Origin: Nonomuraea sp. SYSU D8015
GTDB lineage: Bacteria > Actinomycetota > Actinomycetes > Streptosporangiales > Streptosporangiaceae
Direction of reading: 5' to 3'
DNA length: 54,204 nt
Assembly (NCBI RefSeq): GCF_008065375.1
Contig: NZ_VJYI01000040.1
Location: forward strand, 1 to 54,204
Position numbers and translations under genes: made by a program. This document shows positions 1-9,281 of this stretch, piece after piece. The first letter of the stretch is position 1. Every line of letters starts with the position of its first letter. The notes under the pieces are model-generated. The model was not told the DNA's origin. It saw only the letters and a list, made by a program, of their open reading frames with translations, and did no database searches.

Positions 1-90
1 CTGTACTGCCTCGATGACCAGGGAAGACAGTCCCGCAAATACCACACCCACAAGATCGTCGATCTTCAGCACGGCCCAGCCTGGCAGGGA

Positions 91-600
91 TCACTCAGTG
101 CCACCACCGATTACGGGCCAGAGCCGATCACACACTGGACGGACCCGGCCAGAGAACTGGAAGCGACGTACAGCCGCCCGTTGGGAACTGACTGCTTTGC
201 TCAGCCGCATCTGGAGGAGAACGATGATGCCGGTGCTCAGCGCTGCGAGCGAAGTGGAAAAGATCGCGGGAATGTCCGGATGACTGGCTATCCATAGCGG
301 AATTCCTACGATGAGAACGTCATCGGAGATCATCAGGAGGCCGCAGAAGATAGCCGTGGCGAGGTAGGGAACATCTTTGATTGCTGTCATAGCGAAAAGA
401 CGCTTTTGCTTGTAATGATCTTCTTGCGCTGCGTCGGCCGCGGGCCGGCTCGTCTCGGTTTCACGGCCCGGGCCTTGTTCTGCCCGGTCGAGCAAGTCGG
501 CGGCGGCCTGGGCGATCTGCTCCTCGGTGGGCTTGTCGATGCCGCGGCGGGCGAGCATCTTCTGCGAGTGTTCCCAGGCCAGGTCACCGAACGGGACCGG
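91..600 (-). pseudogene. MFS transporter fragment behind an unidentified short coding stretch
   Basis: An open frame on the minus strand lies just downstream of the intact MFS gene. Its 3' half (about 190-405) has the hydrophobic pattern of two MFS helices with a PLW motif between them and an LLQ.RLS end, typical of the TM7-TM8 region of actinobacterial drug-efflux MFS proteins. It lacks everything before and after. The 5' part (about 405-600) contains a charged helical stretch with PTEEQIAQ that I do not recognise. No good ribosome binding site or start is visible, and the frame overlaps the end of the neighbouring MFS gene. Probably a decayed remnant of a second transporter; the junction between the two parts is uncertain. 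Confidence 0.45.
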
Positions 601-1963
601 GCCGGCGTTCAGGTGAGTCCAGGTGGGTCGAGTGGGCAAGCCTGGCCGCCGCCTCAACCTTCGCCGCGTCGCGTTCGGGGTTGACCAGCAAGGCGAACAG
701 CGCTCCTCCCACGATGGCGACACCACCGGCCAGCATGAACACGGTGGCGTAGCCCTCGGCGAGCGTGCCCGCCGCTCGCGCCGTGTCGAGGAAGTGACCC
801 GTGATCAATGGCCCGGTGGCGGCCAGGAGACCGGCCACGGCCAATCCGGCCGACAGCACGCTCCTTTGCTGTCCCGGTGGCGCTATCAGCACGAGAGCCG
901 GATTGAGCACGGCGCTGACGCTGATGGCCAGTCCATAGCCCAGCATCAGCAGGGCGAACGGCACCACCGGCCCGGAGGCGAGCGGCAGTGCGGCGAGAAA
1001 CGCGCCGCCCAGCGCGAGCAGCACACCGCCCCACAGCCCGCGGGCGCGGCGGGCCGACATCCCCCTCCTGAGCATTCGGTCGCTCCATGCGCCGTACCCG
1101 TACAGGAACACCATGGCGGCGATACTCGGCACGCCGAACAACGAGCCCGCGGCCACCGCAGAGAAGCCCAGGCTCACCTGGAAGTAGGACGGCAGCCAGG
1201 TGAGGACGACGATCGCGAGCATCGCCACCGAGGTGTACGCGGCCACGAAACCGGCGAACGTGCCCGTCAGCAGGATGGAACGAAGCGGCGCACGCGATCC
1301 GGTCTCCGCGACGGTCTCGGCGGCCGCCGCCTGGCCATGTGGCCCCTCTCGCCCGATCAACAGCCAGCCCACGCCCCAGGCGAAGCCCAGGAGGGCGACG
1401 GCGAGAAATCCGGCCTCCCAGCTGAAGGCGGCGATGACGAAGGCCAAAGGCGGAGCGAAGAGTAGTTTGCCGAAGGAAGCTCCAGTCGTGAGCAATGCCG
1501 TGGGCAAGCCGCGCCGCTCGTTCGGCCACCAGGTGTAGGCGGTGGCGTACGCCGCCGGCGCCGCAGGGCCCTCGGCCGCGCCGAGCATGAACCGCGTCGC
1601 CAGGAGCAGCGTGCCGGAGGCGGCGAAGACGATCGGCAACTGGAGCAGCGACCAGATGACGACGACCGTGAAGAGGGTGACTTTGACGGGCAGCCGGTCG
1701 GCTACCAGGGCGTACAGGAGTGTCGAGAGCGGACCGAGCAGGCCCGCGGCGCTGCTGATGGCGCCGAACTCGGCTGCCGAAAGCCCGAGATCGGCCATGG
1801 CCGGCTGGGCGACGAGCCCGAGGATCGCCTTGTCCAGATAAGAGATCAGCATGACGCCGAGCAGCATCACCGTCATGCTCCAGGCCGGCACCGGACGAGG
1901 CTTGATCGCTGCGATCGGCGCGATGATCGGCTCGCGCTGCGGCAGGACATGCTCGCTCACCAT
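584..1963 (-). CDS. MFS transporter (anion/cation symporter-like)
   Basis: A 459-residue protein with about 12 predicted membrane helices in two groups of six, separated by a charged loop near residues 205-225. The first helix carries a LDKA-type start similar to the ACS branch of the major facilitator superfamily, whose members import or export small organic anions; the substrate cannot be told from sequence. The start at 1963 is preceded by a very strong AAAGGAGGA ribosome binding site. Longer in-frame starts up to 2158 add a Ser/Pro/Arg-rich tail that looks non-coding. The C-terminus is a short hydrophilic tail. It appears monocistronic, with 280 bp between it and the frameshifted CMD gene upstream. 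Confidence 0.85.
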   Translation of the reverse strand: MVSEHVLPQREPIIAPIAAIKPRPVPAWSMTVMLLGVMLISYLDKAILGLVAQPAMADLGLSAAEFGAISSAAGLLGPLSTLLYALVADRLPVKVTLFTVVVIWSLLQLPIVFAASGTLLLATRFMLGAAEGPAAPAAYATAYTWWPNERRGLPTALLTTGASFGKLLFAPPLAFVIAAFSWEAGFLAVALLGFAWGVGWLLIGREGPHGQAAAAETVAETGSRAPLRSILLTGTFAGFVAAYTSVAMLAIVVLTWLPSYFQVSLGFSAVAAGSLFGVPSIAAMVFLYGYGAWSDRMLRRGMSARRARGLWGGVLLALGGAFLAALPLASGPVVPFALLMLGYGLAISVSAVLNPALVLIAPPGQQRSVLSAGLAVAGLLAATGPLITGHFLDTARAAGTLAEGYATVFMLAGGVAIVGGALFALLVNPERDAAKVEAAARLAHSTHLDSPERRPGPVR

Positions 1964-2243
1964 GATGGGCTCCTCCTTTGAAGGCCGGCGGGGGGATGGG
2001 TGAGGTGTTGGGAAGAGATCAGGTCCGTCCGCTTCGGGATACGGGGTCCGGAGCGCAAGCTGGGTGCTGGGGGCCGCGCTGCTTCGCTGCCGCGCTGATG
2101 CGGGCCGGATGCATGAGCGGGGTGTTTGCGAATGGGCGTGACTGGCCGGACTGGACACCTCAGATGATCGCTTCCCGCATGGAGAGTGATCGTTTCCCGA
2201 ACCGGCGATGAACGTTGCGTTGAGTACGGAGTGGTGCCGCCGG

Positions 2244-2647
2244 TCACGGGGTGGCGTTGTCGACGGGCAGCAGGCCGCGCTCGTCGAAGACCTTCCTGGC
2301 GACGAAGGTGGCGTTCAGGGCCCGGGGCATGCCGCAGTAGACGGCCGCGTGCAGGAGCGCTTCGGTGATCTCGGTGGCGGACAGGCCGACGTTGAGCGCG
2401 GCGTTGATGTGAACCTCGAGCTGGGGTTCGCAGCCGCCGAGCGCGGTGAGCATGCCGAGGGTGACCAGTTGCCGTCGCGGGGTGGCAGGCCGGGGCGGGC
2501 ATACATTTCACCGAAGGCCCAGGCGACGACCTGATGGCCGAGTTCAGGTGAGATGTCGGCCAGGGAGTCCACGACCCTCTGCCCGGCTTCGCCGTCGATC
2601 TGCTTGAGCACCGTCAGGCCGTGCTGGTACTGCTGCTCGCGGTTCAC
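2244..2647 (-). pseudogene. carboxymuconolactone decarboxylase family protein, frameshifted
   Basis: Two frames together give a complete CMD-family (AhpD-like) protein of about 134 residues. The first frame (from 2647) ends in a PGLPPRD stretch. The second (2244-2453) resumes with a LVTLGMLTALGG-type helix and the conserved histidine of EVHINAALNVG. The break is near 2470, where one C is missing from a CGAC-CGG context. The GTG start overlaps the MerR stop as GTGA, so the gene is translationally coupled to merR. CMD proteins next to MerR regulators are known from aldehyde/electrophile stress modules such as Bacillus AdhR/YraC; that role here is inference. Either a real pseudogene or a one-base sequence error. 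Confidence 0.7.
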
Positions 2648-3035
2648 GAATGCTCCAGGAGTCGCTCGTAGTGGCGGATCTTGTCGTCCAGCGCCTGGCC
2701 GTTGGTCTGCAGGCGGCGGATGCGGTCGTCCAGATGGGCGCGGTGGTGGCGCAGCAGGGCCAGCCGGTCGGCGACCGTGGCGTTGCCTTGCCGTCGCAGC
2801 TCGGCGAACTGTTGCATGTCGGCGATGGACATGCCGGTGTCGCGCAGCCGGAGCAGGAAGTCGATCCAGGCGAGATCGGCGGTGGCGTAACGGCGCTGTC
2901 CGCCCGCTGAACGGCCGGCAGGGCTGACGAGCCCGGCCTTTTCGTAGTAGCGGAGGGTGTCGGGCGACAGCCCGGTCCGGTCGGCCGCTTCCGCGATCGT
3001 GAGTGTTTCGCAGGTAGTGGCTGTTCGCTGGCCAT
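2644..3035 (-). CDS. MerR family transcriptional regulator
   Basis: The protein has the MerR winged-helix signature near its start (LTIAEAADRTGLSPDTLRYYEKAGL), a second recognition helix, and a C-terminal dimerisation coiled coil (residues about 75-125) ending in RHYERLLEHS. The natural start is most likely the ATG at 3035, which gives a MASEQPL N-terminus, but that ATG is one base out of frame with the HTH: an A appears to be missing from the GCGAAACAC run near 3010, and the span of 392 nt is not a multiple of three. An upstream in-frame start at 3126 would cross its own promoter. It shares an operon with the CMD gene and is probably autoregulated through the 3051-3068 palindrome. Confidence 0.75.
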
Positions 3036-3042
3036 GGGAGAA

Positions 3043-3073
3043 CCGTAGGAGTTGGAGTGCACTCCAACGCAAA
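3043..3073 (-). promoter_or_regulatory. MerR-type promoter with 18-bp palindromic operator
   Basis: On the minus strand TTGCGT (-35) and TACGGT (-10) are separated by exactly 19 bp, the over-long spacer that MerR regulators act on. The spacer holds most of the perfect palindrome GTTGGAGTGCACTCCAAC at 3051-3068. It lies just upstream of the probable merR start at 3035, so autoregulation is expected. Confidence 0.8.
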
Positions 3074-3160
3074 CCGGTATGAGTGTGATGTAGAGCACCA
3101 TGCCGCTGCAGGAGTGCCACCGCCAAGGCCTGCCCCGTGGAATCCAGCGCCCGCCGTTGC

Positions 3161-3310
3161 CTACCCGGCGCGGATCCCGGCCGCGAAGCGGGCGACCTCG
3201 GCCTCGATCTCGGCTGGCGCGGCCCGGTGGTCCGCCAGCGCGGGGTCGGCGACCAGCAGGTTCATCGTGGCTGGAAACGGGCGAAGGCGCCAGCGCTCCG
3301 CGTCGCCGAA
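3161..3310 (-). other. possible C-terminal coding relic, unidentified
   Basis: The minus frame here reads RWRLRPFPATMNLLVADPAL followed by an acidic AEIEAEVARF helix and a stop at 3161. It has protein-like composition unlike the surrounding shadow frames. It might be the tail of a gene whose front was lost when the neighbouring HAD gene was truncated. I cannot assign a family. Confidence 0.2.
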
Positions 3311-3367
3311 GAGGAACGCCTCCTCGAACTCCGCGGCGGCGGCCTCGCACCACGCCCAGCGGAGCGC

Positions 3368-3853
3368 TACCTCACCGTGTTCGAGGAGTCCTGGCGGTGC
3401 TATCCCGATGTCCAGCCATGCTTGGAGACCCTGAAACGGCTTCCCCGAGGACCGCGTCTGGCCGTTCTCACCAACGGGGATCCCGAGCAGCAGCGCGCCA
3501 AGCTCGCCCGCTTCGGCCTCCTCGAATACTTCGAAGCCGTCCTGACCTCGACCGAGCTCGGTGCGGCCAAGCCCGTCGCCTACGCCACCGCCTGCCGGTG
3601 GATGCGGACGGACCCCGCGCAGGCGGTCAACGTGGGCGACATGCTGGAAAGCGACGTGAACGCAGCCGCCCTCGCCGGGCTCACCGGCATCTGGCTGGAC
3701 CGTGGCATCGACTTCGTCACCGGTGGACCATCGCCGACGGCAGCCGAGACGGTGTTCCGCATCGAACGCCTCACCGACCTCCCGCCACCTATCACGCACG
3801 AACGCCTGACCGGGTCTCACGGCCGTCGTAAAGTGAACGACCCGGGTCAATGA
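3368..3853 (+). pseudogene. HAD-superfamily hydrolase, 5'-truncated
   Basis: The frame ends with the second half of a HAD phosphatase: a cap-to-core transition (YLTVFEESWRCYPDV), motif II (LAVLTNGDP), the motif III lysine (GAAKPV) and motif IV (VGDMLESDVNAA). The obligatory N-terminal DxDxT nucleophile motif is absent. The frame upstream of about 3368 (open from 3137) has no HAD similarity, so the first about 90 residues are missing and the product cannot be catalytic. It ends a few bases before the IS256 element region, and the surrounding 3.1-3.4 kb looks rearranged. Confidence 0.65.
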
Positions 3854-3916
3854 GCCGGATCACGGCAGTTGGAACCAGTGGGGTCACGTCCACGGACGTG
3901 GTGTATGAATCGATCT

Positions 3917-5232
3917 TCGCGTGATCCTGTTTCTGCAGGTTAAGCGGTAAGTGTTTGCGGGATCGGGTTCTGTGTGGGTGTGTCGCCAGGGATCACCCGG
4001 ACACGAGCCTTGGCGAGGATGTCCAAGCCCATGTAGCGGCGGGCTTCGACCCATTCGTCGGTCTGCTCGGCCAGCACGGCGCCGATCAGGCGGATGATGG
4101 CGGGCCGGTCGGGGAAGACGCCGACCACGTCGGTGCGGCGGCGGATCTCCTTGTTCAGCCGTTCCTGCGGGTTATTGGACCAGATCTGCGGCCAGATCTC
4201 GCGGGGGAAGGCGGCGAAGGCCAGCAGGTCCTCGCGGGCGGCGTCCAGATGCTCGGCCGCGGCCGGATGCTTGGCCTCGAGCGTTTGCACCACCCAGGCG
4301 TGCTGGGCGCGCACCGAGACGGCATCGGGCTGGTCGAAGATGGTGCGCGCCAGAGTGGCGACGAACGGCTGCGCGGAGCGAGGGACGACCGTCAGCAAAT
4401 TTCGCAGGTAGTGGCTGCGGCAGCGCTGCCAGGCCGCGCCCGCCAGCGTCGCGCCGATCGCGGTCACCAGCCCGGCGTGGCAGTCGGAGATGACCAGCTG
4501 CACGCCGGACAGGCCGCGGGCGACCAGGCTGCGCAGGAAGGCCAGCCAGCCCGCGCCGTCTTCGGCCGAGGTGACCTCCAGGCCGAGGATCTCGCGCCGG
4601 CCGTCGGCATTGACGCCGGTGGCCACCAGGACGTGGACGTTGATGATCCGGCCGCCCTCACGCACCTTCTGCGTCAAAGCGTCCAGCCAGACGAAGGTGT
4701 ACGGGCCGGCGTCCAAGACGCGGGTCCGGAACGCCTCGACCTGCTCATCGAGCACCTTGGCCATCTGGCTGACCTGGCTTTTGGAGATATGCTTGATGCC
4801 CAGTTGCTCGACCAGCTTGTCCACCCGCCGGGTCGACACACCGAGCAGATAGGACGTGGCGATCACGCTGATCAGCGCCTGCTCGGCCCGGCGCCGACGC
4901 TCCAGCAGCCAGTCCGGGAAGTAGGAGCCCGACCGCAGTTTCGGGATGGCCAGCTGAACCGTTCCCGCCCGGGTGTCCCACTCGCGCTTGCGGTAGCCGT
5001 TGCGGGAGTTGGTCCGCTCGTGGCTGCGCTCGCCGTATGCGGCGCCGCACAGGCTGTCGGCCTCGGCCGACATCAACGCTTCGGCCATGGTCTTCACCAT
5101 GGATCGCAACAAGTCGGGGTCGTCGGTCTCGATCTGCTTCGCCAGCCACTGTTCGGGCGTCACACTGGGATCTACGGCCATCGCTTGGTTCTCCTTCGAA
5201 TCTTGATCTTTGCTACTCGAAGGATCACGCGA
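3917..5232 (-). mobile_element. IS256-family insertion sequence
   Basis: A full-length Mutator-type transposase gene is bracketed by a 12-bp inverted repeat, TCGCGTGATCCT at 3917-3928 and its complement at 5221-5232. Weaker similarity continues outward (GTGTATGAA versus GTGAAATGAA), so the true ends may lie about 20 bp further out. No convincing target duplication was found by eye. Confidence 0.75.
3940..5181 (-). CDS. IS256-family (Mutator-type) transposase
   Basis: A 413-residue transposase of normal family length. It contains the IS256 signatures: TNSRNGYRKR near residue 57, the first catalytic aspartate in FVWLDAL (Asp167), the second in VISDCHAG (Asp233), the CRSHYLRNLL motif, and the catalytic glutamate in NPQERLNKEI (Glu340). 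All DDE residues are present and no frameshift is seen, so it is likely functional. Upstream of the start at 5181 a GAAGGAGAA sequence serves as ribosome binding site. It catalyses cut- or copy-out transposition of the flanking element. Confidence 0.93.
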   Translation of the reverse strand: MAVDPSVTPEQWLAKQIETDDPDLLRSMVKTMAEALMSAEADSLCGAAYGERSHERTNSRNGYRKREWDTRAGTVQLAIPKLRSGSYFPDWLLERRRRAEQALISVIATSYLLGVSTRRVDKLVEQLGIKHISKSQVSQMAKVLDEQVEAFRTRVLDAGPYTFVWLDALTQKVREGGRIINVHVLVATGVNADGRREILGLEVTSAEDGAGWLAFLRSLVARGLSGVQLVISDCHAGLVTAIGATLAGAAWQRCRSHYLRNLLTVVPRSAQPFVATLARTIFDQPDAVSVRAQHAWVVQTLEAKHPAAAEHLDAAREDLLAFAAFPREIWPQIWSNNPQERLNKEIRRRTDVVGVFPDRPAIIRLIGAVLAEQTDEWVEARRYMGLDILAKARVRVIPGDTPTQNPIPQTLTA

Positions 5233-5526
5233 TGGCCGTCTTCATTTCACGGCGCCACGCCTGTGACCAGGCCAAACTCGTACACCACTCCCGTGGACGC
5301 AACCGTTGCCCGCCCTGGAACAAAGGCGAGCACGCACCGCAACCAGCCCAGATCCGCCAGGTTCGAGCTGATGTCACCTTAGGAGGCTTCACGCACCGGT
5401 TCCTCTCTTATACCTCTCCGTCTCGCTCGCCGGACCCGCGCCATCTGGCAGTCCTGACACGTCCCGGCTTTGTCGGGGCCGCTTGCCACCCTCCCCGGCA
5501 CCTCCCAGGTCGGGCTGCCCCCAGCT
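5233..5526. other. inter-IS region without a recognisable gene
   Basis: The plus strand is open and Pro/Arg-rich here, with peptide features often seen antisense to insertion-sequence debris. I see no start signal, family match or RNA element. Confidence 0.4.
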
Positions 5527-6276
5527 TCACCGCCCTGCTGCGACAGGACGGCGGCGAAGGTCTCTCACCTCCGCTCGATCAATCAGCGCCTCACGGCGCA
5601 CGTGCCAGATATGCCAGCGATCACCAACCTGCACCGCTTCAGGCAGGGCGCGACGGATCGCTTCGGCGTAGGCGCCGCTGCTGTCCCGGCACACCACCCG
5701 CGCACCGGGGCGGGCACGCAGCCACACTTCCAAGGTGTCGGCCTGACGATCGGCGAGCACGTCGATCCGCTCCCGCGTGATTGCGTCGATGATCACCGTG
5801 GCGTAGCGGTGTCGTTTGCGGAGCGCGAAGTCGTCCACCCCGATCACCGCCGGCACCGGACGAACCGGCAAAGGCAAGCGCAGCAACGACCGGATCGCGC
5901 TCTGCCGCGGTAGCCCGACTCCCAGCACGGCCAGCAGCCGAGACGCCGCCCGCCCGGCCAGCTCCCGCACCACCGCACCCACCTGCGTCGTCAAGGCGAC
6001 CGTGCGGCGCTGATACGGCTCGGCCAACCCGGGCAACGGCTCCCGGAACGTCTGCCGCTCGCACCCGACCCTCGCGCACCTCAACCGCCGAAACCGCAGC
6101 CGCACCAGCACCCGCTGCCCACCAACCGGCAGGTCAGCCAGCTGCCGATCCACATAGCCGTGCACCCGCCCGACTGCCCCGCAGCCGGGACACGCCACCG
6201 GCGCGCCGGTGGACGCGACATGCACCACAAGCGCCCCGGCCTCGGACTGAACGCTGACAATGATCAGGCCGGCCAA
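5527..6276 (-). pseudogene. ISL3-family transposase, C-terminally truncated
   Basis: The N-terminal half of an ISL3 transposase: a zinc-binding knot (CPGCGAVGRVHGY and two more cysteines near residue 65-70), a helix-turn-helix region, the first catalytic aspartate (VIGVDDFALRK) and the second domain up to GDRWHIWH. After that motif the frame diverges and stops, so the last DDE glutamate and about 200 residues are missing. The called TTG start is arbitrary, as the frame is open further upstream (to about 6310). This is a non-autonomous fragment next to the intact IS256 element. Confidence 0.75.
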
Positions 6277-6454
6277 CTGCGGGAATACCAGCCCCGCAAG
6301 ATCCCTTATGTCACACCGGCGTCACGCTGACACAGCACCCCGGATAGCCATGTACCGACACGAACAATCACGTTCCGTCACCACCGAAAGTGCGCCAGAG
6401 CCAGTGACCGTACAGTCCCACACAGCGCACTGACCTCCGCCGAGCGGAAGACTC

Positions 6455-7717
6455 ATGCTGAGCGCCATGACCATTCGTCGATTCAGCACACTCGCCTCGC
6501 GGCTGGGAGCCGCGACCCTGGCCGCCGCGCTGCTCGCTGCGGGACCCGTGGCCGCCGCCGAGGACGGCGGCCTCGACCGGCAGCGGTTGCGCCAGACGCT
6601 GGACGCCGTGCACGAGGCCGGCATGTACGGCATCTATTCGAACGTCGTGGACGGCCGGCGGAGCTGGAAGGGCGCCGCAGGCGTCGCCGACGTCGAGACC
6701 CGCCGCCCGATGCGGCCCGAGATGGTGCACCGGGCCGGGAGCATCACCAAGTCGTTCGTCGCCGTGGCCGTGTTACAGCAGGTCGGCAAGGGCACGATCG
6801 AGCTCGACGCCCCCATCGGCCGCTATCTGCCGGATCTGATCCCGGGCGAGCGCGGGCAGCAGATCACCGTACGCATGCTGCTCAACCACACCAGCCACAT
6901 CGCCAACCACACCAGCGTGATCTTCCCGACGATCGAGAGCCTGGACGCCAACCGCTTCCGCGCCTTCTCGCCGGAGGAGCTGGCGCGGGCGGGGCTCGGC
7001 GCCCCCGCGACCGGGCAGCCGGGGGTGACACCCGGGGCGTACTCGAACACGAACTTCGTCATCGCCGGCCTGCTGCTGGAGAAGGTGACGGGCACGAGTG
7101 CCGAGCGGTACATCACCGACCACGTCTTCCGCAAGGCCGGGCTGCGGCACACGTCGTTCCCGCGCACGCCGTACATCCCGGGGCCGAGCTCCAAGGCGTA
7201 CGAGGCGCTGTTCGGCTACTTCGACCCGCCCAAGGACTACAGCGTCTACAACATGTCCTGGGCCTGGACGGCGGGAGCGGTCGCCTCGACGATGGAGGAC
7301 CTCAACCGCTTCTTCCGGCTGCTGCTGCGCGGCGAGCTGATCGACGCGAGCCTGCTCGCCGAGATGCACAAGACCGTGCCCATCCGGTCGTTCTCGGGCG
7401 CCGTGATCGACTACGGTCTCGGGATCTACCCCCTCGACCTGCCATGCGGCAGGTTCTGGGGGCACGACGGGAGCATCCCCGGCATGCAGACCTTCGCGTT
7501 CTCCGACGCCGACGGCGGCCACCAGTTCGCCTTCGGCACCAACCTGAGGAACTACCAGCAGCTCGACGAGAACGGTAGTCCTGTCACGCACGCCATCGAC
7601 TTCGCGATCGGGAACCACCTGCTGGAGGCGGCGTGCGGGCCTGACGCGGGGGCGGCGACCAGGGCGGCGCGGCCGCTCCCGGCGATCGGCGTGGACGGGG
7701 GCACGGCCACACCGTGA
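6455..7717 (+). CDS. secreted class C beta-lactamase-like serine hydrolase
   Basis: A 420-residue exported protein. Residues 1-35 form a Sec signal peptide (basic start, hydrophobic core, AAA-E cleavage region). The beta-lactamase/DD-peptidase core has the nucleophile motif SITK at 96-99, the YSN motif at 196-198 and an HDG box at 337-339 in place of KTG. This arrangement is typical of the serine hydrolase family that includes D-alanyl-D-alanine carboxypeptidases and esterases (EstB/LACT). It probably acts on peptidoglycan peptides or small esters outside the membrane; the true substrate is unknown. A GCGGAAGA ribosome binding site precedes the ATG. It is convergent with the next gene, separated by a GC-rich hairpin. 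Confidence 0.88.
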   Translation: MLSAMTIRRFSTLASRLGAATLAAALLAAGPVAAAEDGGLDRQRLRQTLDAVHEAGMYGIYSNVVDGRRSWKGAAGVADVETRRPMRPEMVHRAGSITKSFVAVAVLQQVGKGTIELDAPIGRYLPDLIPGERGQQITVRMLLNHTSHIANHTSVIFPTIESLDANRFRAFSPEELARAGLGAPATGQPGVTPGAYSNTNFVIAGLLLEKVTGTSAERYITDHVFRKAGLRHTSFPRTPYIPGPSSKAYEALFGYFDPPKDYSVYNMSWAWTAGAVASTMEDLNRFFRLLLRGELIDASLLAEMHKTVPIRSFSGAVIDYGLGIYPLDLPCGRFWGHDGSIPGMQTFAFSDADGGHQFAFGTNLRNYQQLDENGSPVTHAIDFAIGNHLLEAACGPDAGAATRAARPLPAIGVDGGTATP

Positions 7718-7719
7718 CC

Positions 7720-7776
7720 GGCGGCGGCGCGGCGCGGGCTGGTCACCGATCGGTGGCCCGCCACAGCGCCGCCGCC
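7720..7776. terminator. GC-rich hairpin after the serine hydrolase
   Basis: Perfect 11-bp arms, GGCGGCGGCGC at 7720-7730 and GCGCCGCCGCC at 7766-7776, with further inner pairing. It begins 3 nt after the stop codon at 7717 and lies in a convergent intergenic space, so a terminator serving mainly the plus-strand gene is likely. Confidence 0.6.
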
Positions 7777-7933
7777 CTACCCCGGACGTTAAGTTCTCTC
7801 ACCGACAGGAAGACCTGAACAACACGGCCCTCCGCTCCCGAACGTGTCCCAGCCGCCAGATAGATGGCGTTTTACAAGCGAGGTGCGAGAGCATGCGCCA
7901 CAGCACATGCGGGGAAGGTCCCCTTCAGCCCCC

Positions 7934-9214
7934 CTAGTCGATGAAGTCGATGTTCGGGTGCCGCGGGGATTCGCCGTCGAACAGGTGCCGGTCCCGTCCG
8001 CGAAGGTGCAGATCGAAGAACGCGCCGATGTAGTCCCGTTGCGCGGCCAGCGAACGACGGGGATCGATGGTGCCGATGAGCGCCTCACGCTTCTCCGGCG
8101 CCACGCGCGCGCCGAGTTGCGGCACGATGATCTGCAGATCGCTGTAGGACTCGTGCGTGCTGCCGCGCAGGAGCAGATCCCGCTTCCAGCCTCGCTGGTT
8201 GGCCCAGAAGTCCGCCCAGCTGCGGTCGAATTCGGGATTCCGGTGGGTGTGTTCGAGCGGTTTCCCGTTCTCGTCGACGCCCTCGGCGCCCATCAGGAGG
8301 AACGGCCTGTCCAGGCCGCGTTTGGTGACTTCGGCCGGCACGTAAGGAGTTCCCGGGGGATAGCCGACCGCGGTCGCCATCGCGCCGTCCATGTTGATCC
8401 CGGCGTCGACACGGCGGTCGTGGACCATCGTCTCGCCCGCGGTGGACCCGCCGTAGGAGTGGCCGTAGGCGCCGACCCGGGACAGGTCGAGCGACCGGCC
8501 GAGCCCGCGAGGGAGCGGCCGCTTCCCCGCGTCGGGGTTCTCGCCCCGGGTGATCTTCGTGAGCTGGTCGAGGACGAACCGGCTGTCGGCGACCCGGGCG
8601 TCGAGCGCCTTCTTTAATTCGGGGCCTTCACCGTCGGACACCGCGAGTTCGAGTCGCCCGCCAGGAAACTCGACCGCCACGCTCTCATAGGTGTGCGAGA
8701 GCGAGACGACCACGTAGCCGCGGCTCGCCAGGTCGTCGACGATCGCCGTGTACGTCTCGCGTGGGAAGCCGAAGCCAGGAGAGAAGAGCGCGACCGGCTT
8801 CGGCGCGCCGTGCGCCACGGGGACGCCGGTCTCGGCCCTTCGCTTCGCCGATGCCCAGTCGATGGAGCCGGCCGGGAGATCGAGGTAGTCCTCGCCCGCC
8901 AGCGCCTGATCGATGACAGTGCTCATGCCGGGCGTGAGCCACAGTGCCCGCGGGCCCTTGGCGAACCGGTCCGCCGGGTAGGTGATGGTGACCATGAGTT
9001 CCCGGCGCCGTTCCGGTTTCCACGGATCGGGGCGGGACGGGTCGACGAGGTGGAGGTCGGTGGTGCCGACGTCGTACTGGCCGGTGAGGGTCGGCGCGGT
9101 GAGCTTGGCCTGCTCCGCCGCCACGGCGGGAGCGGTCGCGGTGAGCCCGCACGCGAGCGCGAGGCCCGCGATCAGCGCCAAACCCCGCACCACCCTGGTG
9201 TGTCTCGATAACAC
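7934..9214 (-). CDS. secreted alpha/beta hydrolase (PAF-acetylhydrolase-like)
   Basis: A 426-residue protein with a signal peptide (residues 1-33, cut after PAVAA) followed by an alpha/beta-hydrolase fold. The nucleophile elbow GHSYGGS places Ser253. The likely acid is Asp276 in NMDGA and the likely base His354 in GSTHES. The oxyanion strand is the VALFSPGFGF segment (141-150). The layout matches the bacterial platelet-activating-factor acetylhydrolase/lipase group, which hydrolyse short or oxidised acyl esters outside the cell. It is transcribed toward the serine hydrolase at 6.5-7.7 kb, so the two exported hydrolases are convergent. Nothing suggests truncation. Confidence 0.85.
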   Translation of the reverse strand: MLSRHTRVVRGLALIAGLALACGLTATAPAVAAEQAKLTAPTLTGQYDVGTTDLHLVDPSRPDPWKPERRRELMVTITYPADRFAKGPRALWLTPGMSTVIDQALAGEDYLDLPAGSIDWASAKRRAETGVPVAHGAPKPVALFSPGFGFPRETYTAIVDDLASRGYVVVSLSHTYESVAVEFPGGRLELAVSDGEGPELKKALDARVADSRFVLDQLTKITRGENPDAGKRPLPRGLGRSLDLSRVGAYGHSYGGSTAGETMVHDRRVDAGINMDGAMATAVGYPPGTPYVPAEVTKRGLDRPFLLMGAEGVDENGKPLEHTHRNPEFDRSWADFWANQRGWKRDLLLRGSTHESYSDLQIIVPQLGARVAPEKREALIGTIDPRRSLAAQRDYIGAFFDLHLRGRDRHLFDGESPRHPNIDFID

Positions 9215-9281
9215 TGCTGGAGTCCTTCCGGATCGGGCGGCCCAGCGGCCGCCTGCTTCCGACCCTGGCAGCGCCTCGGTA

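Noticed and set aside
3955..5382. 475-codon plus-strand ORF across the IS256 transposase
   Set aside because: Antisense shadow of the transposase caused by high GC; its composition is Arg/Gly/Asp/Gln-rich with no family features.
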